From Mycolicibacterium chitae (GTDB taxonomy: Bacteria > Actinomycetota > Actinomycetes > Mycobacteriales > Mycobacteriaceae), in the NCBI RefSeq assembly GCF_900637205.1, contig NZ_LR134355.1, forward strand, positions 372,001 through 436,000: a DNA stretch of 64,000 nt, given 5' to 3'. Position numbers and translations under genes: made by a program. Shown here one piece after another: positions 42,856 through 53,735 of this stretch (positions are counted from its first letter, which is position 1; every line of letters starts with the position of its first letter). The notes under the pieces were generated by a model. The model was not told the DNA's origin. It saw only the letters and a list, made by a program, of their open reading frames with translations, and did no database searches.

Positions 42856-43492
42856 CGATGAGCAGTCGCACGGCCAGATCCAGCCGCTTGCTGACGTCGG
42901 TGGCGCTGGCCCGGCGAGTCAGCCAGGCCAGCAGGTTGGACAGCCACACATCCGAGATCACCCGGGCAATGTGGTACTGATCCTCGGTCGGGTCGCCGTC
43001 GGCCATCGCGCGGGCGAACATCGAGTCGATGATCTTCTCGACGTGGTCCACCTCGCCCGCGGCCGAGGCGTCGGCGAAGACGTAGGCGCGAGTCATGGCC
43101 TCGGTGAGCAGCGGGTTGCGCTGCATCGCCCGGTTGAGCTTGCTGACCATGAAGTTCAGCCGCTGATAGGGCGTACCGCCGGACACCGTGGTGCGGTCGG
43201 TCTTGGCGTCGATGCGCTCGAACTCGCGGGCCAGCGCGGAGACCAGCAGGTGGACCTTGGACGGAAAGTAGCGGTACAGCGTGCCCACCGCCACGTCGGC
43301 GCGGTCGGCGACCGCGCGCATCTGCACCGCCTCGTAACCGCCCTTGGAGGCGATCGCCATGGTGGCATCCAGGATGCGCTTGCGGCGCTCCCGCTGCGCG
43401 TCGGAGCCGAGTTCGGATTCGGCGAGGACGGCCACCGTCATGACCTCACGCGGTTGTGAACCCGTGGGTGCCGACTGTGAATTGGCTGCCAT
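42821..43492 (-). CDS. kstR: TetR-family cholesterol catabolism repressor KstR
   Basis: A 223-residue repressor. From MTVAVLAESELGS onward it is nearly identical to recalled M. tuberculosis KstR, with the helix-turn-helix in VQMRAVADRADVAVGTLYRYFPSK. The listed ATG gives a 17-residue N-terminal extension; ATG 43441 gives the classical length. It binds TNNAACNNGTTNNA sites and is released by sterol-derived acyl-CoA. One such site lies in the divergent gap to fadE34. Confidence 0.96.
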   Translation of the reverse strand: MAANSQSAPTGSQPREVMTVAVLAESELGSDAQRERRKRILDATMAIASKGGYEAVQMRAVADRADVAVGTLYRYFPSKVHLLVSALAREFERIDAKTDRTTVSGGTPYQRLNFMVSKLNRAMQRNPLLTEAMTRAYVFADASAAGEVDHVEKIIDSMFARAMADGDPTEDQYHIARVISDVWLSNLLAWLTRRASATDVSKRLDLAVRLLIGDDQADAQPAV

Positions 43493-43650
43493 GCTGCCGC
43501 GTGCTCCTTACTTGGGCGTACCTGGGAAAAACGATACTCATGTGAAACGCTGATTTCCCACCTCCCCGCTCCCCGAGGTGTCTGCGGGACGCATCGACCG
43601 GCGGCTTTTGCCGCCCGGCATTCGACTTGACTCGCGGACACTGGCAATAT

Positions 43651-43664
43651 TAGAACACGTTCTA
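43651..43664. promoter_or_regulatory. KstR operator (kstR-fadE34 gap)
   Basis: TAGAACACGTTCTA matches the KstR motif TNNAACNNGTTNNA exactly and is a full palindrome. It sits between the divergent kstR and fadE34 genes, 49 bases before the fadE34 GTG, next to an AATATT stretch that may be part of the promoter. It would control both genes, including KstR autoregulation. Confidence 0.88.
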
Positions 43665-43712
43665 GTGGGCCACACGGCCCGATACCCGCCGAACGAGGAT
43701 TCAGGGGTCTCT

Positions 43713-45824
43713 GTGGCTTCCAAGACGAGTGTCTCCGAGCAGTTTGCCGCGCGTGACCTGGTGCGCAGCTGGGCGGCCGGGTCCGGCGGGATCGAGGCGG
43801 CCCGGGCCGTGGAACAGGGCAGCCCCGAGGCGTGGCGCCCGGTCTACGCGGGACTGGCGGAGCTGGGACTATTCGGCGTAGCGGTGCCGGAGGAGGCCGG
43901 CGGCGCCGGCGCGAGCGTCGTGGACCTGTGCGCCATGCTCGACGAGGCCGCGCACGGCCTGGCGCCCGGACCGGTGGCCGGCACCGCGGTCGCGACCCTG
44001 GTGCTCGACGACCCGGCTTTGCTCGAGGTCCTCATCTCCGGGCAGCGCAGTGCTGGGTTCGCGCTGGACGCGCAGCTGGATCTCGCCGGTGACCGGGTCA
44101 GCGGGGTGGCCCCCTATGTCCTCGGCGCGACGCCGGACGGCTTGTTGCTGCTGCCGGCCGGCGAGCGGTGGGTCCTGGTGGACGCTGGCGCCGACGGGGT
44201 CACCGTGGAAGCGCTTGCCGCAACGGACTTCTCCCGCCCGTTGGCCCGGGTCGAATGCGACGGGGCGCCGGCCACCGCGCTGGCGGTGCCCGCACGTCGG
44301 ATCGAGGACCTGATCGCCACGGTCCTGGCCGCCGAGGCCGCCGGTGTGGCCCGCTGGGCCCTGCACACCGCCGCCGAATACGCCAAGGTGCGTGAGCAGT
44401 TCGGCAAGCCGATCGGCAGTTTCCAGGCCATCAAGCATCTGTGCGCCGAGATGCTGCTGCGTTCCGAGCAGGCCTCGGTCGCCGCGGCCGATGCTGCGGA
44501 GGCCGCGGCCACCGACACCGAGGATCGGCAACTGTCCATCGCGGCGGCGGTTGCCGTCGCCGCGGGGGTGGCGGCCGCGGAGGCCAACGCCAAGGACTGC
44601 ATCCAGGTGCTCGGCGGCATCGGCATCACCTGGGAGCACGACGCGCACCTGTACCTGCGTCGGGCCTACGGGATTGCCGCCGCCCTGGGTGGGCGGCGCC
44701 GGTGGCTGCGCCGCGCGGCCGACTTGACCCTCGACGGGGTGCGTCGCGACCTGGACATCGACCTGAGTTCGGTCGAGTCGGTGCGCCCGGAGATCACCGC
44801 GGCCGTCGCCGAGATCGCGGCGCTGCCGGCCGAACAACGGCAGCGCGCGCTGGCCGAGGCCGGTCTGCAGGCGCCGCACTGGCCCAAGCCCTACGGCCGC
44901 GACTCCTCGCCGGCCGAGCAGCTGCTGATCGACCAGGTGATGGCCGAAGCCGGAGTGGACCGCCCGGATCTGGTGATCGGTTGGTGGGCGGTTCCGACGA
45001 TCCTCGAGCACGGCAGCCCCGAGCAGGTCGACCGGTTCGTGCCGGCCACGCTGCGTGGCGACGTTCAGTGGTGTCAGCTGTTCAGCGAGCCGGGTGCCGG
45101 ATCGGATCTGGCCGCGCTGCGTATGAAAGCCGTTCGGGCCGAAGGCGGTTGGCGCCTGACCGGGCAGAAGGTCTGGACGTCGGCCGCGCAGAAGGCGCAC
45201 TGGGGGGTCTGCCTGGCCCGCACCAATCCCGACGTGCCGAAGCACAAGGGCATCACCTACTTCCTGATCGACATGACCACACCGGGCATCGACATCCGGC
45301 CGCTGCGCGAGATCACCGGCGACGACCTGTTCAACGAGGTGTTCTTCGACGACGTCTTCGTGCCCGACGAGATGGTGGTCGGCACGGTCGACGACGGCTG
45401 GCGCCTGGCGCGCACCACGCTGGCCAACGAGCGCGTCGCGATGGCGCAGGGCACCGCGCTGGGCAACCCGATGGAGGAACTGCTGCGCACCTTCGCCGAA
45501 CGCGAGGCCGACCCGGCGGATCTGGACCGACTGGCGGAGTTGATCACCTCGGCGCAGGTCGGTTCGCTGCTGGATCAGCGGATCGCGCAGTTGGCCGTCG
45601 GCGGCGGTGATCCCGGTCCGCAGGCCAGCGCCCGCAAGCTGATCGGGGTGCGCTACCGACAGGCGCTCTCCGAGTTCCGGATGGACCTCTCCGAGGGGGC
45701 CGGGGTGGTGTTCTCCCTGCGGGTGCACGAATTCCTCAACGCCCGCTGCCTGACCATCGCCGGCGGCTCGGAGCAGATCCTGCTGAACCTGGCCGGCGAG
45801 CGGTTGTTGGGGCTACCCCGCTAG
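43713..45824 (+). CDS. fadE34: acyl-CoA dehydrogenase FadE34 (two fused ACAD units)
   Basis: A 703-residue protein made of two acyl-CoA dehydrogenase-like units. The first (about 1-330) ends with VREQFGKPIGSFQAIKH and the GGIGITWEHD segment. The second (about 340-703) has FSEPGAGSDLAALRMKA, the RKLIGVRYRQ segment and an ending GGSEQILLNLAGERLLGLPR. FadE34-type enzymes act on sterol side-chain CoA thioesters. GTG 43713 has AGGGG five bases upstream; an earlier in-frame start at 43578 would run through the KstR operator. KstR regulation is expected. Confidence 0.9.
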   Translation: MASKTSVSEQFAARDLVRSWAAGSGGIEAARAVEQGSPEAWRPVYAGLAELGLFGVAVPEEAGGAGASVVDLCAMLDEAAHGLAPGPVAGTAVATLVLDDPALLEVLISGQRSAGFALDAQLDLAGDRVSGVAPYVLGATPDGLLLLPAGERWVLVDAGADGVTVEALAATDFSRPLARVECDGAPATALAVPARRIEDLIATVLAAEAAGVARWALHTAAEYAKVREQFGKPIGSFQAIKHLCAEMLLRSEQASVAAADAAEAAATDTEDRQLSIAAAVAVAAGVAAAEANAKDCIQVLGGIGITWEHDAHLYLRRAYGIAAALGGRRRWLRRAADLTLDGVRRDLDIDLSSVESVRPEITAAVAEIAALPAEQRQRALAEAGLQAPHWPKPYGRDSSPAEQLLIDQVMAEAGVDRPDLVIGWWAVPTILEHGSPEQVDRFVPATLRGDVQWCQLFSEPGAGSDLAALRMKAVRAEGGWRLTGQKVWTSAAQKAHWGVCLARTNPDVPKHKGITYFLIDMTTPGIDIRPLREITGDDLFNEVFFDDVFVPDEMVVGTVDDGWRLARTTLANERVAMAQGTALGNPMEELLRTFAEREADPADLDRLAELITSAQVGSLLDQRIAQLAVGGGDPGPQASARKLIGVRYRQALSEFRMDLSEGAGVVFSLRVHEFLNARCLTIAGGSEQILLNLAGERLLGLPR

Positions 45825-45916
45825 CCCGCGCCCCTTGTCCGACCCCGAAGGTGCAGTTTCATCCGCGACGCGCCGCTGCGGCGAATGATTTCGCAGTCTC
45901 GGCCCACCTGTCCGGA

Positions 45917-46495
45917 CTAGAAGCCGGTGTGCGCGCAGGCATTCGGCGAGGTGAGGTTCACCCCGCCGTAGACCACGTGGATGGTCGAGCACGCGATGAA
46001 GTCGGCCCCGGTGGCCGGTCGGCCGGTGTTCCAGTCGGTGGGTACCGAATGGCCGTCGACGCTGAACCGTTCGAGCGAGCCGCCGCCGAAGTAGGTGATG
46101 GAGATCTCGACGTTGTTCAGCGACCGGTACATCTTGGAGAGCACGTTGTCGTGATTGGCGCCCTTGGTGGTGCGCGGGGTGCCGGCCGGAGCGCTGTATT
46201 CGGCCTCCTGCCAGACGTTTCGGTCCATCGACCGCAGCGTGATCGTCTGCCGCGCCCAGGTGTCGCCCGGCAGTGCGACGGGCCCGTTCGGGGTCAGCAG
46301 GTTGGCCCGGGTGTTGAAGAAGCACTTGCCCTCGGCGGCCACGCAGTCGGCGTTGAGGTGCATCTCGAGTTGGGTGGCGCCGTCGACGGGGATCGAACTC
46401 ACCGCGCCGTCGCTGCCCGCCGAAGCCGGTGCCGAGAGGCCCAGCCCGGCCAGCAGCAGCGTGCCCGCCAGGGCGGAGGTCAGTCGCATGGTCAC
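45917..46495 (-). CDS. secreted hypothetical protein
   Basis: A 192-residue protein with a clear Sec signal peptide: MRL, a hydrophobic core, then a cut near SAPASAGSDG. The mature part has four Cys residues, two close together near the start (ADCVAAEGKC) and two near the end (ACSTI, NACAHT), which may form disulfides. It lies just after kshB in the same direction, as Rv3572 does near kshB. No enzymatic motif seen. Converges on fadE34; the 92-base gap holds no clear hairpin. Confidence 0.75.
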   Translation of the reverse strand: MTMRLTSALAGTLLLAGLGLSAPASAGSDGAVSSIPVDGATQLEMHLNADCVAAEGKCFFNTRANLLTPNGPVALPGDTWARQTITLRSMDRNVWQEAEYSAPAGTPRTTKGANHDNVLSKMYRSLNNVEISITYFGGGSLERFSVDGHSVPTDWNTGRPATGADFIACSTIHVVYGGVNLTSPNACAHTGF

Positions 46496-46513
46496 TGAAC
46501 GTAGTCCTGTCCG

Positions 46514-47590
46514 CTATTCGTCGTAGGTGACTTCGACCGAATCGGACTTCGGGCGAGCCTGACAGCCCAGGATCAGTCCCTCGTCGAGGTCGGACTGCTC
46601 CAGGACGTCGTTGATTTCCATGTCGACCGCGCCGTCCTTCATCAGCACTGCGCACGCGCCGCAGTGGCCCTCCCGGCAGGAGAACGGGGCGTCGAGGTCC
46701 TTGTCCAGCAGGACGTCGAGCAGCTTGGCCGACCGGGGCCAGCTCAGCTCGTGGGTCACGCCGTCGAGGGTCACTATCGCCGTCGCCGGGGGTTGGTCGG
46801 CGTCGGCGCTGGTGTCGACCACGACCTTGGCGAACGGATCGCTGTCGAGCGACTTGAAGACCTCCAGGTGCACCTGATCGGCCGGTACCTCGAGGGTGTT
46901 CAACGCATCCTGGGCGGCGGCCATGAACGGTCCCGGCCCGCAGATGAACACCTGGCGCGCGGTGTACGGGGCGGCCAGCCGGGCCAGCGCCGCGGAACTG
47001 GGCAGCCCCTGCACGGATTCGAGCCAGTGCACCACCGACAGCCGGTCGGGGTACTTGGCCGCCAGCTCGCGCAGCGCGGCGGCGAAGATCACCGAGTTCT
47101 CGTCGCGGTTGGCGTAGAGCAGCGTGACCTGGCCGGAGCCCTGCGAGAGGACCGACTTGGCGATCGCCATCATCGGCGTGATGCCGCTGCCGGCGGCCAG
47201 CAGCAGGAAATCGCCGTCGAGCGACTTCGGCACGAAGGTTCCCGACGGGGCCAGCACGTGGATTCGCATGCCGGCGTGGGCGTTGTCGCACAGCCAGTTG
47301 GAGGCGTACCCGTCGGCGGTGCGCTTGACCGTGACCGTGAGCGCCTCATCGGTGTGCGGCGAACTGCACAGCGAATAGCAGCGGGCCACCGATCCGGTGC
47401 GGTCGCTGGGTACCCGCAGGGTGAGGAACTGCCCCGGCGAGTAGCTCAGCCGGTCGGCGGGGATCTCGGGTGCGTCCGGTCCCTCGGGGACGCGAAAGAC
47501 CAGGGAGCGGGCGTCCTCGGTTTCGGCGATGACGTCTGCCACCTGCAGTTCGAGCACGTGGCTGCCGAGCGGCTCGTCGATCACCGGCAC
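46514..47590 (-). CDS. kshB: 3-ketosteroid-9-alpha-hydroxylase reductase KshB
   Basis: A 358-residue ferredoxin reductase. The FAD domain has RCYSLCSSP near residue 65, the NAD domain LLLAAGSGITPM near 128, and the C-terminal plant-type 2Fe-2S centre has Cys305, Cys310, Cys313 and Cys343 (C-x4-C-x2-C-x29-C). It passes electrons from NADH to the oxygenase KshA, which opens sterol ring B. KshA is not in this window. Divergent from hsaA with KstR sites between. Confidence 0.93.
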   Translation of the reverse strand: MPVIDEPLGSHVLELQVADVIAETEDARSLVFRVPEGPDAPEIPADRLSYSPGQFLTLRVPSDRTGSVARCYSLCSSPHTDEALTVTVKRTADGYASNWLCDNAHAGMRIHVLAPSGTFVPKSLDGDFLLLAAGSGITPMMAIAKSVLSQGSGQVTLLYANRDENSVIFAAALRELAAKYPDRLSVVHWLESVQGLPSSAALARLAAPYTARQVFICGPGPFMAAAQDALNTLEVPADQVHLEVFKSLDSDPFAKVVVDTSADADQPPATAIVTLDGVTHELSWPRSAKLLDVLLDKDLDAPFSCREGHCGACAVLMKDGAVDMEINDVLEQSDLDEGLILGCQARPKSDSVEVTYDE

Positions 47591-47611
47591 ACCCCTTCCG
47601 TCGGGACTAAC

Positions 47612-47625
47612 TAGAACAGGTTACA
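47612..47625. promoter_or_regulatory. KstR operator near kshB
   Basis: TAGAACAGGTTACA matches TNNAACNNGTTNNA at every fixed position. It lies 22 bases before the kshB start on the minus strand. Confidence 0.82.
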
Positions 47626-47679
47626 GAAATGCAGCTGTGCAGGTCCAGCCCCTGCAGGCATGGGCTACTCGACACGAAT

Positions 47680-47693
47680 CGTAACGTGTTCTA
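47680..47693. promoter_or_regulatory. degenerate KstR operator near hsaA
   Basis: CGTAACGTGTTCTA fits TNNAACNNGTTNNA except for the first base. It lies about 68 bases before the hsaA GTG and 54 bases beyond the first site, so each divergent gene may have its own operator. Confidence 0.65.
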
Positions 47694-47760
47694 GTCTTGA
47701 CTCGTCTCGGCTAGTCGTCGAGCAATGTTCTCCGATTCAGCCCTCCTGGGAGGCAATCCA

Positions 47761-50738
<2,978 letters not shown>

Positions 50739-50741
50739 CCG

Positions 50742-51308
50742 ATGGCCGGCGCCGAGATCGATCCGCGCGCATTCCGTAATGCGCTCGGACAGTTCTGCAC
50801 CGGCATCACCATCATCACCACCGTGCACGACGACGCCCCGGTCGGGTTCGCCTGCCAGTCGTTCGCAGCGCTGTCGCTGGACCCGCCGCTGGTGCTGTTC
50901 TGCCCCACCAAGCTGTCCCGGTCGTGGGCGGCCATCGAGGCCAGCGGCCGGTTCTGCGTCAACATCCTGCACGAGAAGCAGCAACACGTCTCGGCCCGGT
51001 TCGGGTCGCGGGAGCCCGACAAGTTCGCCGGCATCGACTGGAGCCCATCGCCATTGGGCTCCCCGATGATCGACGGCTGCCTGGCGCACCTCGACTGCAC
51101 GGTCGCCACGGTGCACGACGGCGGCGATCACTTCGTGGTGTTCGGCGCGGTGCAGTCGCTGGCCGAGGAGTCGAAGAAGAAGGCGCGGCCGCTGCTGTTC
51201 TACCGGGGGCAGTACACCGGCATCGAACCGGACAAGAACACCCCGGCGGATTGGCGCAACGACCTAGAGGCGTTCATCACCGCCACCACCGCCGACACCT
51301 GGCTGTAA
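50742..51308 (+). CDS. hsaB: flavin reductase HsaB
   Basis: A 188-residue FMN/FAD reductase that supplies reduced flavin to HsaA. Family segments: FCTGITIITT near residue 18, GFACQSFAALSLDPPLVLFCP near 38 and RFGSREPDKFAG near 86. Last gene of the hsaADCB set. In M. tuberculosis nat follows; here it is replaced by other genes. Confidence 0.94.
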   Translation: MAGAEIDPRAFRNALGQFCTGITIITTVHDDAPVGFACQSFAALSLDPPLVLFCPTKLSRSWAAIEASGRFCVNILHEKQQHVSARFGSREPDKFAGIDWSPSPLGSPMIDGCLAHLDCTVATVHDGGDHFVVFGAVQSLAEESKKKARPLLFYRGQYTGIEPDKNTPADWRNDLEAFITATTADTWL

Positions 51309-51347
51309 TCAGCTTCCCAGCACGGCCTTTCATGGCATTCTGGGCAC

Positions 51348-52220
51348 GTGTTCTCCGCACGCTGCTCGGTCGCGCTCGCTGCCCTCGTCGCTGCCCTCGT
51401 TGCCGTCGTCGGATGCGGGGGTGGCCAGGCCGAGTCGGTCGGCCTGCCCGATCCCGAACCGGAGCGCACCGAGCGGGTGGTGGTGCCGAACGTGCCGACC
51501 GAAACCGGCGAGATGTTCGTCGTCTACGAGGACGCTGAGTCACCCGAGGCGGTGCGGGGCCGGGAATTGCTCACCGAGGCGAACCTGCTCGAGGAGTTGG
51601 CCGACGACGTCAACGCCATGTTGTTGCTGCCGGTGGACGTGCCGGTGAACGGTCGGCAGTGCGATGAGGCGAATGCGTACTGGAGCCCCAGCGAGCAGGC
51701 GATGACCATTTGTTACGAGGATGCCGAACTCAGCGAGCGCATCTTCGAGGAGGCAGGGGAGGAGGACCCGCTGGCGGCGACCCTCGGTGCCGAGCGCGCG
51801 ACTTTCTATCACGAGCTGGGGCACGCGGTGATCGACCTGTACGACCTGCCCTTCACCGGCCGTGAGGAGGACGTCGCCGATCAGCTGGCCGCCGTGTTGT
51901 TGCTGGGGGCCGGTGACGACGGGACGGCGGACCCGGAGAACGTCGAGGCCGCGCAGGCCTACGCGCTGATGTTCCAAGGGTACAGCGAGCAGGACGGCGG
52001 CGGCGCCGAGGAGTTCCCGTTCTGGGATGTCCACGAGTACGACCTGGCCCGGATGTACAACTTCCAGTGCTGGATCTACGGGTCGGATCCCGAGAACAAC
52101 GCATTCATGGTCGACGACGGTTTCGTGCCCGACGAGCGCGCGGATTCCTGCGAGGGCGAGTTCGACCGGATGTCGAGGGCCTGGTACGAGATGCTGGAGC
52201 CGCACCTGCGCGACGAGTGA
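51348..52220 (+). CDS. lipoprotein with DUF4344-type metallopeptidase domain
   Basis: A 290-residue protein. The signal peptide ends in VAVVGC as lipobox. The mature domain carries HELGHA (HExxH zinc motif) near residue 149, with acidic residues downstream that could supply the third ligand, and paired Cys residues (RQCDEAN, ITCYED-like context, FQCWIY, DSCEGE). It looks like the DUF4344 putative metallopeptidase family. Substrate unknown. GTG start, 39 bases behind hsaB, same strand. First gene of the accessory segment. Confidence 0.75.
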   Translation: MFSARCSVALAALVAALVAVVGCGGGQAESVGLPDPEPERTERVVVPNVPTETGEMFVVYEDAESPEAVRGRELLTEANLLEELADDVNAMLLLPVDVPVNGRQCDEANAYWSPSEQAMTICYEDAELSERIFEEAGEEDPLAATLGAERATFYHELGHAVIDLYDLPFTGREEDVADQLAAVLLLGAGDDGTADPENVEAAQAYALMFQGYSEQDGGGAEEFPFWDVHEYDLARMYNFQCWIYGSDPENNAFMVDDGFVPDERADSCEGEFDRMSRAWYEMLEPHLRDE

Positions 52221-52236
52221 CGCGCGGGGTACAGGC

Positions 52237-52506
52237 TCAGACGCAGCCCAGCGTGCACACGTCGGCCGGTGGGGCGTGTTCGAGGTCCAGGGCGCCGTCC
52301 GGTTGCTGCTGGGTCAGGTCGAGATCGTGTTCGAGCTCCGGCATCATCGGCACCATGCTGCACACGAATCCCAATGGTCCCTCGCAGGGTGGCGGACCGT
52401 TTGGGTCCGCGGTGGCGGGGGAACTGAGGAAGAGAGCGCCGGCCGCGGCGACGGCTCCCAAAGCGATGATTTTGCCGACGGGGCGCATGAGGTTGACGAT
52501 ACGCAA
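52237..52506 (-). CDS. small secreted hypothetical protein
   Basis: About 89 residues from TTG 52506 (GAAGGG eight bases upstream) or 83 from ATG 52488. An N-terminal signal peptide is followed by a likely cut after SSPATA. The mature part is about 60 residues with three Cys (PPPCEGP, FVCSMV, VCTLGCV) and a Pro/Asp-rich, acidic composition. It resembles other short secreted mycobacterial proteins of unknown role. Converges on the metallopeptidase gene. Confidence 0.6.
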   Translation of the reverse strand: MRIVNLMRPVGKIIALGAVAAAGALFLSSPATADPNGPPPCEGPLGFVCSMVPMMPELEHDLDLTQQQPDGALDLEHAPPADVCTLGCV

Positions 52507-52602
52507 TCGCCAATCCCTTCTAGGCTGCAAGCTGCTAATCACACGCGTGTGATTTTATCCCCACTGTGTACAACTCCTGTGGATAACTGACATCGGTGCA
52601 GT

Positions 52603-53361
52603 TCATCCGATGAAGTCGACGACAGCGGCCGCGACCTCGCGGTGCACGGACTCGTTGAGGACGTCGTGGCGGGCGCCCGGAAATTCGCGATACTGCAGGG
52701 CGTCGATCTGCTCGGCGTAGGCCTGGACGGCGCCGGGCGCGGCGATGGGATCCGCGCCGCCGTGCAGGGCCAGCGTCGGTACCGTCAGCGCCCCGAGTTC
52801 GGCGCCCATCCGGTCCCAGGCCGCGTCGAGTTCGCGGGCCAGGGCCGCGCCGTCGGCGTCGACGAAAGCCAGCGGGTCGTGCGCGAGCGCGTCGAGGTAG
52901 AACGGATCGCTGGACAGCCACGACGGGTCCAGGCTCAGCGAGGTGTCCGGGTCCAGCATCGCGCGGATGGGCACCAGCGGGGCCCCGGAGATGATGCCGG
53001 CGCGGTAGCGCCGCGGGTCGGCCAGCAATCGGAACAGCGTCACCAACGAGCCGAACGAGTGGCCTTGCGCGATCAGCGGGATGCCCGGCCGGTGCTCCGC
53101 GGCGAGTTCGGTGAGGGTGTCGGCGAGCCCGGAACTCAGCGCCATCGAGCCGAAGTCGCCGCGTTCGCCGCCGGTCAGGCCGTGGCCGTACTGATCGACC
53201 GCCCACAGGTCGATGTCGGCGGCGTTCAACGCGAAGCCGTAGCGGTGGTAGAGGCCAGTATGTTCGCCGAAGCCGTGCAGCAGGATCACCGCGGCTCGGG
53301 GGTTGGCCGCCGGCCAGTGCCGATAGTAGACGGGACCGCGGTCGGTGTCGAAGACGGGCAT
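52603..53361 (-). CDS. lysophospholipase/monoglyceride lipase-like hydrolase
   Basis: A 252-residue alpha/beta hydrolase of the Hydrolase_4 type. HGFGEHTGLYHRY near residue 28 and the DQYGHGLTGGERG segment are typical of monoglyceride lipases. The nucleophile elbow is GHSFGSL near residue 98, and His lies in PGARHDVLNE. ATG 53361 fits the family start; the longer frame runs antisense to the EspC-like gene. Divergent from the toxin operon (80-base gap). Confidence 0.85.
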   Translation of the reverse strand: MPVFDTDRGPVYYRHWPAANPRAAVILLHGFGEHTGLYHRYGFALNAADIDLWAVDQYGHGLTGGERGDFGSMALSSGLADTLTELAAEHRPGIPLIAQGHSFGSLVTLFRLLADPRRYRAGIISGAPLVPIRAMLDPDTSLSLDPSWLSSDPFYLDALAHDPLAFVDADGAALARELDAAWDRMGAELGALTVPTLALHGGADPIAAPGAVQAYAEQIDALQYREFPGARHDVLNESVHREVAAAVVDFIG

Positions 53362-53407
53362 GGCCGCGATGGTATAGAAGCCGCGCGGTTGCCGCGGAAA
53401 AGGTGAA

Positions 53408-53435
53408 TTGCGGGCTGCGTTGTGGCCCATACCAT
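53408..53435 (+). promoter_or_regulatory. promoter of the toxin operon
   Basis: TTGCGG (53408-53413), a 16-base spacer and TACCAT (53430-53435) end six bases before the ATG at 53442. There is no Shine-Dalgarno, so a leaderless transcript is predicted. The gap also serves the divergent lipase gene. Confidence 0.5.
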
Positions 53436-53441
53436 TTGTGA

Positions 53442-53735
53442 ATGACCGACCTTGAGGTGCAGCTCGGCGGGCTGCGTGCGCTCGCGGGGCGCTCCGATGC
53501 TGCCGCCGAAACGTTGGCCGGCGGTGTGGGTCCCCGGGACGACTGCCCTGCCCACCAGCCGAGCGGCGCGGCGGTCTCGGCGGTGCAGGCCGCGGTCGAG
53601 GCGATGGCCGGGCGGTTGTCCACACGTGCCGCCGCGTCGGCGGTCAAGGTCGACGATGCGGCCACGAGCTTCGGTGAGCAGGAACGTGATTCGGCGGCGC
53701 GGATCGCCGCGACCCGCCCCACGACCTATCGGTAG
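53442..53735 (+). CDS. EspC-like type VII secretion protein
   Basis: A 97-residue, alanine-rich, predicted helical protein of the EspC/WXG100-like size class. It starts MTDLEVQLGGLRALAGRSDAAAE, has a likely second helix from about residue 42 and ends RIAATRPTTYR. Such small proteins are partners or export targets of ESX systems. The stop TAG is immediately followed by the ATG of the large toxin gene, so the two are co-translated and probably exported as a pair. Confidence 0.7.
   Translation: MTDLEVQLGGLRALAGRSDAAAETLAGGVGPRDDCPAHQPSGAAVSAVQAAVEAMAGRLSTRAAASAVKVDDAATSFGEQERDSAARIAATRPTTYR

Noticed and set aside
43869..45728. 619-codon open frame opposite fadE34
   Set aside because: Shadow of a conserved acyl-CoA dehydrogenase gene; no ribosome site or motif.
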